This document shows, in pieces, positions 61,141-64,000 of a stretch of DNA of 64,000 nt; positions within the stretch are counted from its first letter, which is position 1; every line of letters starts with the position of its first letter. Position numbers and translations under genes: made by a program. A model generated the notes under the pieces. The model was not told where the DNA came from. It saw only the letters and a list, made by a program, of their open reading frames with translations, and made no database searches. This DNA comes from Taenia hydatigena (taxonomy: Eukaryota; Platyhelminthes; Cestoda; Cyclophyllidea; Taeniidae): the NCBI GenBank assembly GCA_036345935.2, contig JADWOT020001185.1:124001-188000 (forward strand), written 5' to 3'.

Positions 61141-63243
61141 AAATTCGTGCACACAAGAATGAATAAGTCAAACGCTATTGTTTTAAGCGTTTCCGAGCAC
61201 TTTATGCGCTCATTTTAAACGCAATGTGGAAAAAATCATGGTTAGTCTAGCGGAGCTAAAATAATATATTTATTGCATTAATTCTAGCAAACTAATATCC
61301 ATCGGAAGACTGTACAGGGTGTAAGTGTCTGAGACGCCCGATAGTGAATGCTGACAGGCGTATCTTGTGCATATCTTGATTGAGACCTATATTCATAGTA
61401 TTTAAAGGGCCATTATTAAGTGCACTTAGCAAATTAGTGGTTAAGCACGGAGGTTGCTTACGGAAAAGCCATCCTGATGCGTCGGATCCAAGACTAGCTG
61501 CTCCTTAGAAAGGACCCAACAAGTAAAGTTTCGCCTAACGTTGATCGACTTGCTCAGTGACAACTTGCGGTTCTTTTGTCTGTTAAAGCTGTCTACTGCA
61601 ATGTAGATTTGGCACAGTATCTCGGTGTCAGCAGGTCAGCAAGCAGTCGTTATTATTTCTTATGATTAAGGCAGTTGACTCTGGCGTGATCACCACTTTT
61701 GTCTTCGACCTTTAAAAATCGGCCCTATCTGTGACTTAATCTGACAAACCTTGCTTTGTATTCGGTATTAACTTTTGTAAAGGGCGATTAAAGCACGATT
61801 ACCAGAAGATGAGTCAACTGCCAAAAATCACGTGCATGCAGATACCAAAGCATGTGCCTTTCGCAATAATGGGTGTTAGTTTCTTATTTATACAAATTCC
61901 ATTTTATAATACTGAGGGAAAGAAAGAAAACATCAAGGTGTACTAATAATTGTGAAAATGAATATCAGCTACTTATCGAGCGATTAGTAGCGGTTTCGGT
62001 GCAAAAATCAGCCCAAGATGCAGAAATTAAATAACTTGAAAACAATGTGAATCTCTCACAAATTCTTGTTAAGATTTGTTACATAAACTACCTAATCTTG
62101 AGTCTGTACCAATAAACTAGGCTTCTCTTACAAGCATTTGACTGGTGGTAAAATTCTCGCACCTTTTTCATTCGGCTAAATGCGCAAGGTGGATGGATGT
62201 GAAGTTCTCCTTATCTGTTTTAGCGACACCTTTAACTCCATAATTTTGGCTAAGCCTTTCTAACTCTTCTTTTGTCCCTCAGTCGGCACACTTTATAGAA
62301 CCCATTATTCTTTGCTAACTGCTATTTTGTGCGCGCAACGACAATGACCAATGTCTCTATTCTATCATGATCTCTAAAGCGTCTTCATTCCTCTCTACAT
62401 TCCCAGCAATCATCATCACCATAAGACGCTGGAAGTACTCGGTTGACTAGTGATTGGACTAGGTTGCACACAAATGACACCGCCTATTCTTCGTTCATGC
62501 TGTTATTATTAGATATAGCTCCAAATTAGAAACCTGGAGAAAAATTTATCGTCCCATTTTCGCAGTGAGGAACTATGAATTCGATTGTTTGGCTTTACTG
62601 AACAATGGTAAATTCCTTGTGCCATATTGTGCTAACCAATCTCCAAAAAGAAAATGCTATGACTTTTTCTAAAGTTCTATCTTCCCAACGTTGCATGCAT
62701 TCCAAACATTGCGCAATTTTATATTCAACCCAAATTCTTAATATTTTAATTAAAATCCACCCCTGCATGCAGCAATGTTTAGGATGAAAGGCTGGAAGTA
62801 GCAAATAAAAGCTCTCTCCTTATGGTGAGTCCATGCCTACTCGCAGAGCACATAGCTAAGTGTGCATCCGTGGATGCTATGTAAAGGCAGCCCGTCACCA
62901 CACTCTAAAAGGTAACAAAAAACTTAATGAAATACCCAGTAGATTATAGAACACACGCTCAATAATTAATTATGTTGCATTACTGTGGTAGGGTCTTAAC
63001 TATCAGGGCTACTAGTGGGATGTGATGCAGCGCAATGAAATACAATGCTTGCCGTATCATATCCATCCAGCAGCACCTGATTATTGTCAAAATACAGACC
63101 ATCCCGCATGAAAACTTTTACGATTTGCACTCATAACCTCTGCGCACTGAATGCTTTTGCCTTACTCGAGTATCGTTCAAGAGCAATGAGTTACGAACTT
63201 AATATATAATCATCAATAAAAATCTACGAATCTTGCTCACTGA

Positions 63244-63663
63244 ATGATGCGTGCTCGCATTCCACGAAATACTCCAGACCAAATGGCTATAAAACGTATG
63301 ATGCCAAGAAGTTTCAAGAATTCATTGCAAGCTAAGTCAAATGGACAAAAGAAGGCTTACGGAAATGCTGTGAATGCATGTGACTTAACAATGCTTCGAG
63401 CGTTGGGTGTTCAGCAAAGCATTCCGTGCAACGAAAGCGTACTTCAGAGTTTGCATTCCTTTGGGCTAAAGCATCGTATAATGAAGCGTAAGTTTAAAAG
63501 GAGATTGTGCTTAAAGCCAAGACTACGGCTGAGGAGCGGCACACACGTAGGATTTTTATCAGATTTAATTGACGCTAACTTACAAATATGCATGTTGACG
63601 AAATGGCTGAGAAGTAATCCAAAGTTTTGGAATGGAATGAAGCAAAGGGAACATGCATTGTGA
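63244..63663 (+). other. Unassigned 139-codon basic open frame
   Basis: This frame starts with two Met codons and is rich in Lys and Arg throughout, with a basic cluster KRKFKRRLC near the middle. A consensus splice donor GTAAGT lies at 63488-63493, so a shorter exon ending there is possible. No family was recognised and the length is within chance expectation. Confidence 0.15.
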
Positions 63664-64000
63664 TCTTATTCTGTTTGGAGGTTAAAAGGAAGTGTTTAAT
63701 CTACAAGAGGACACGAAGCAAGAATGATGGAAAGGTTATGCCCATTTTCTTACCTCTTTGATGTAGTAAGAGCATCCCGTAGGTTCTGCAACATGTTAGA
63801 CCAATTGAGCAATATGGATCTAAGAACGCTAAAAGGCGCCAATCATGAGTAAAATATTAGGATCTAAAATCTTTGACGCAAATCATCTAATTCGCCTGCT
63901 CATTAAGCACCCCATTATCATTTGGATTAAACTAGAGTTATTTCTCTTGCTACACTTTGTATATCAATAACCTGTTGCGAACTCAATATGCGTAAACATA

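Noticed and set aside
1..64000. CRISPR arrays, rRNA, bacterial operons, viral or transposase coding regions
   Set aside because: None seen: no short regularly spaced repeats, no rRNA-like blocks, no long frames, and no reverse transcriptase or transposase motifs recognised.

Overview
This is eukaryotic, repeat-rich, mostly non-coding DNA. No open frame exceeds about 166 codons on either strand, which is about what chance gives in 64 kb of roughly 40% G+C. There are no operons, rRNA, CRISPR arrays or bacterial signals. The only gene recognised by its protein is a spliced EMAP-II-type tRNA-binding domain, as found at the C-terminus of cytosolic tyrosyl-tRNA synthetase, AIMP1 and some methionyl-tRNA synthetases. 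Its introns are 1.1-1.3 kb. An animal, probably an invertebrate, is the most natural reading, but the species cannot be named.

Layout. 1-2158 is an inverted copy of 32581-34440: identical as read over 1-1336, then about 90-92% identical with one ~300-base indel. The right arm carries exon 1 of the EMAP-II gene (minus strand), followed by exon 2 at 32.2-32.4 kb and exon 3 at 30.9-31.1 kb. The left arm carries only exon 1, so it is a truncated copy. Immediately inside the left arm is a 1.4-kb repeat (R1), with a second copy at 28.5-29.9 kb flanked by a ~270-base direct repeat.

The rest is a patchwork of dispersed, diverged repeat families. Family A (3.8-5.2, 53.5-55.0, 41.05-42.1 and a piece at 23.8-24.0 kb) and family B (17.9-19.05, 35.25-35.95, 38.2-38.9, 39.4-40.0, 40.1-40.6 kb) both contain tRNA-like modules with Pol III-type box A/box B sequences, often in opposite orientations inside one element. 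One module (38379-38451) folds as a complete tRNA-Arg(CCG). Families C, D, E and F are two- or three-copy repeats without tRNA modules. There is also a ~240-base tandem duplication at 56.9-57.4 kb and a long imperfect hairpin at 61.0-61.1 kb.

Function. The EMAP-II gene would bind tRNA in an aminoacylation complex if intact, but exon 3 has an in-frame TAA, the exon 2 donor appears to be GC, and about 7 residues of the OB fold are missing. It may be decayed, recoded or wrongly assembled. The repeats probably spread by tRNA-promoter-driven (SINE-like) retroposition. Repeat relationships were found by eye; boundaries are good to a few tens of bases and identities are estimates.
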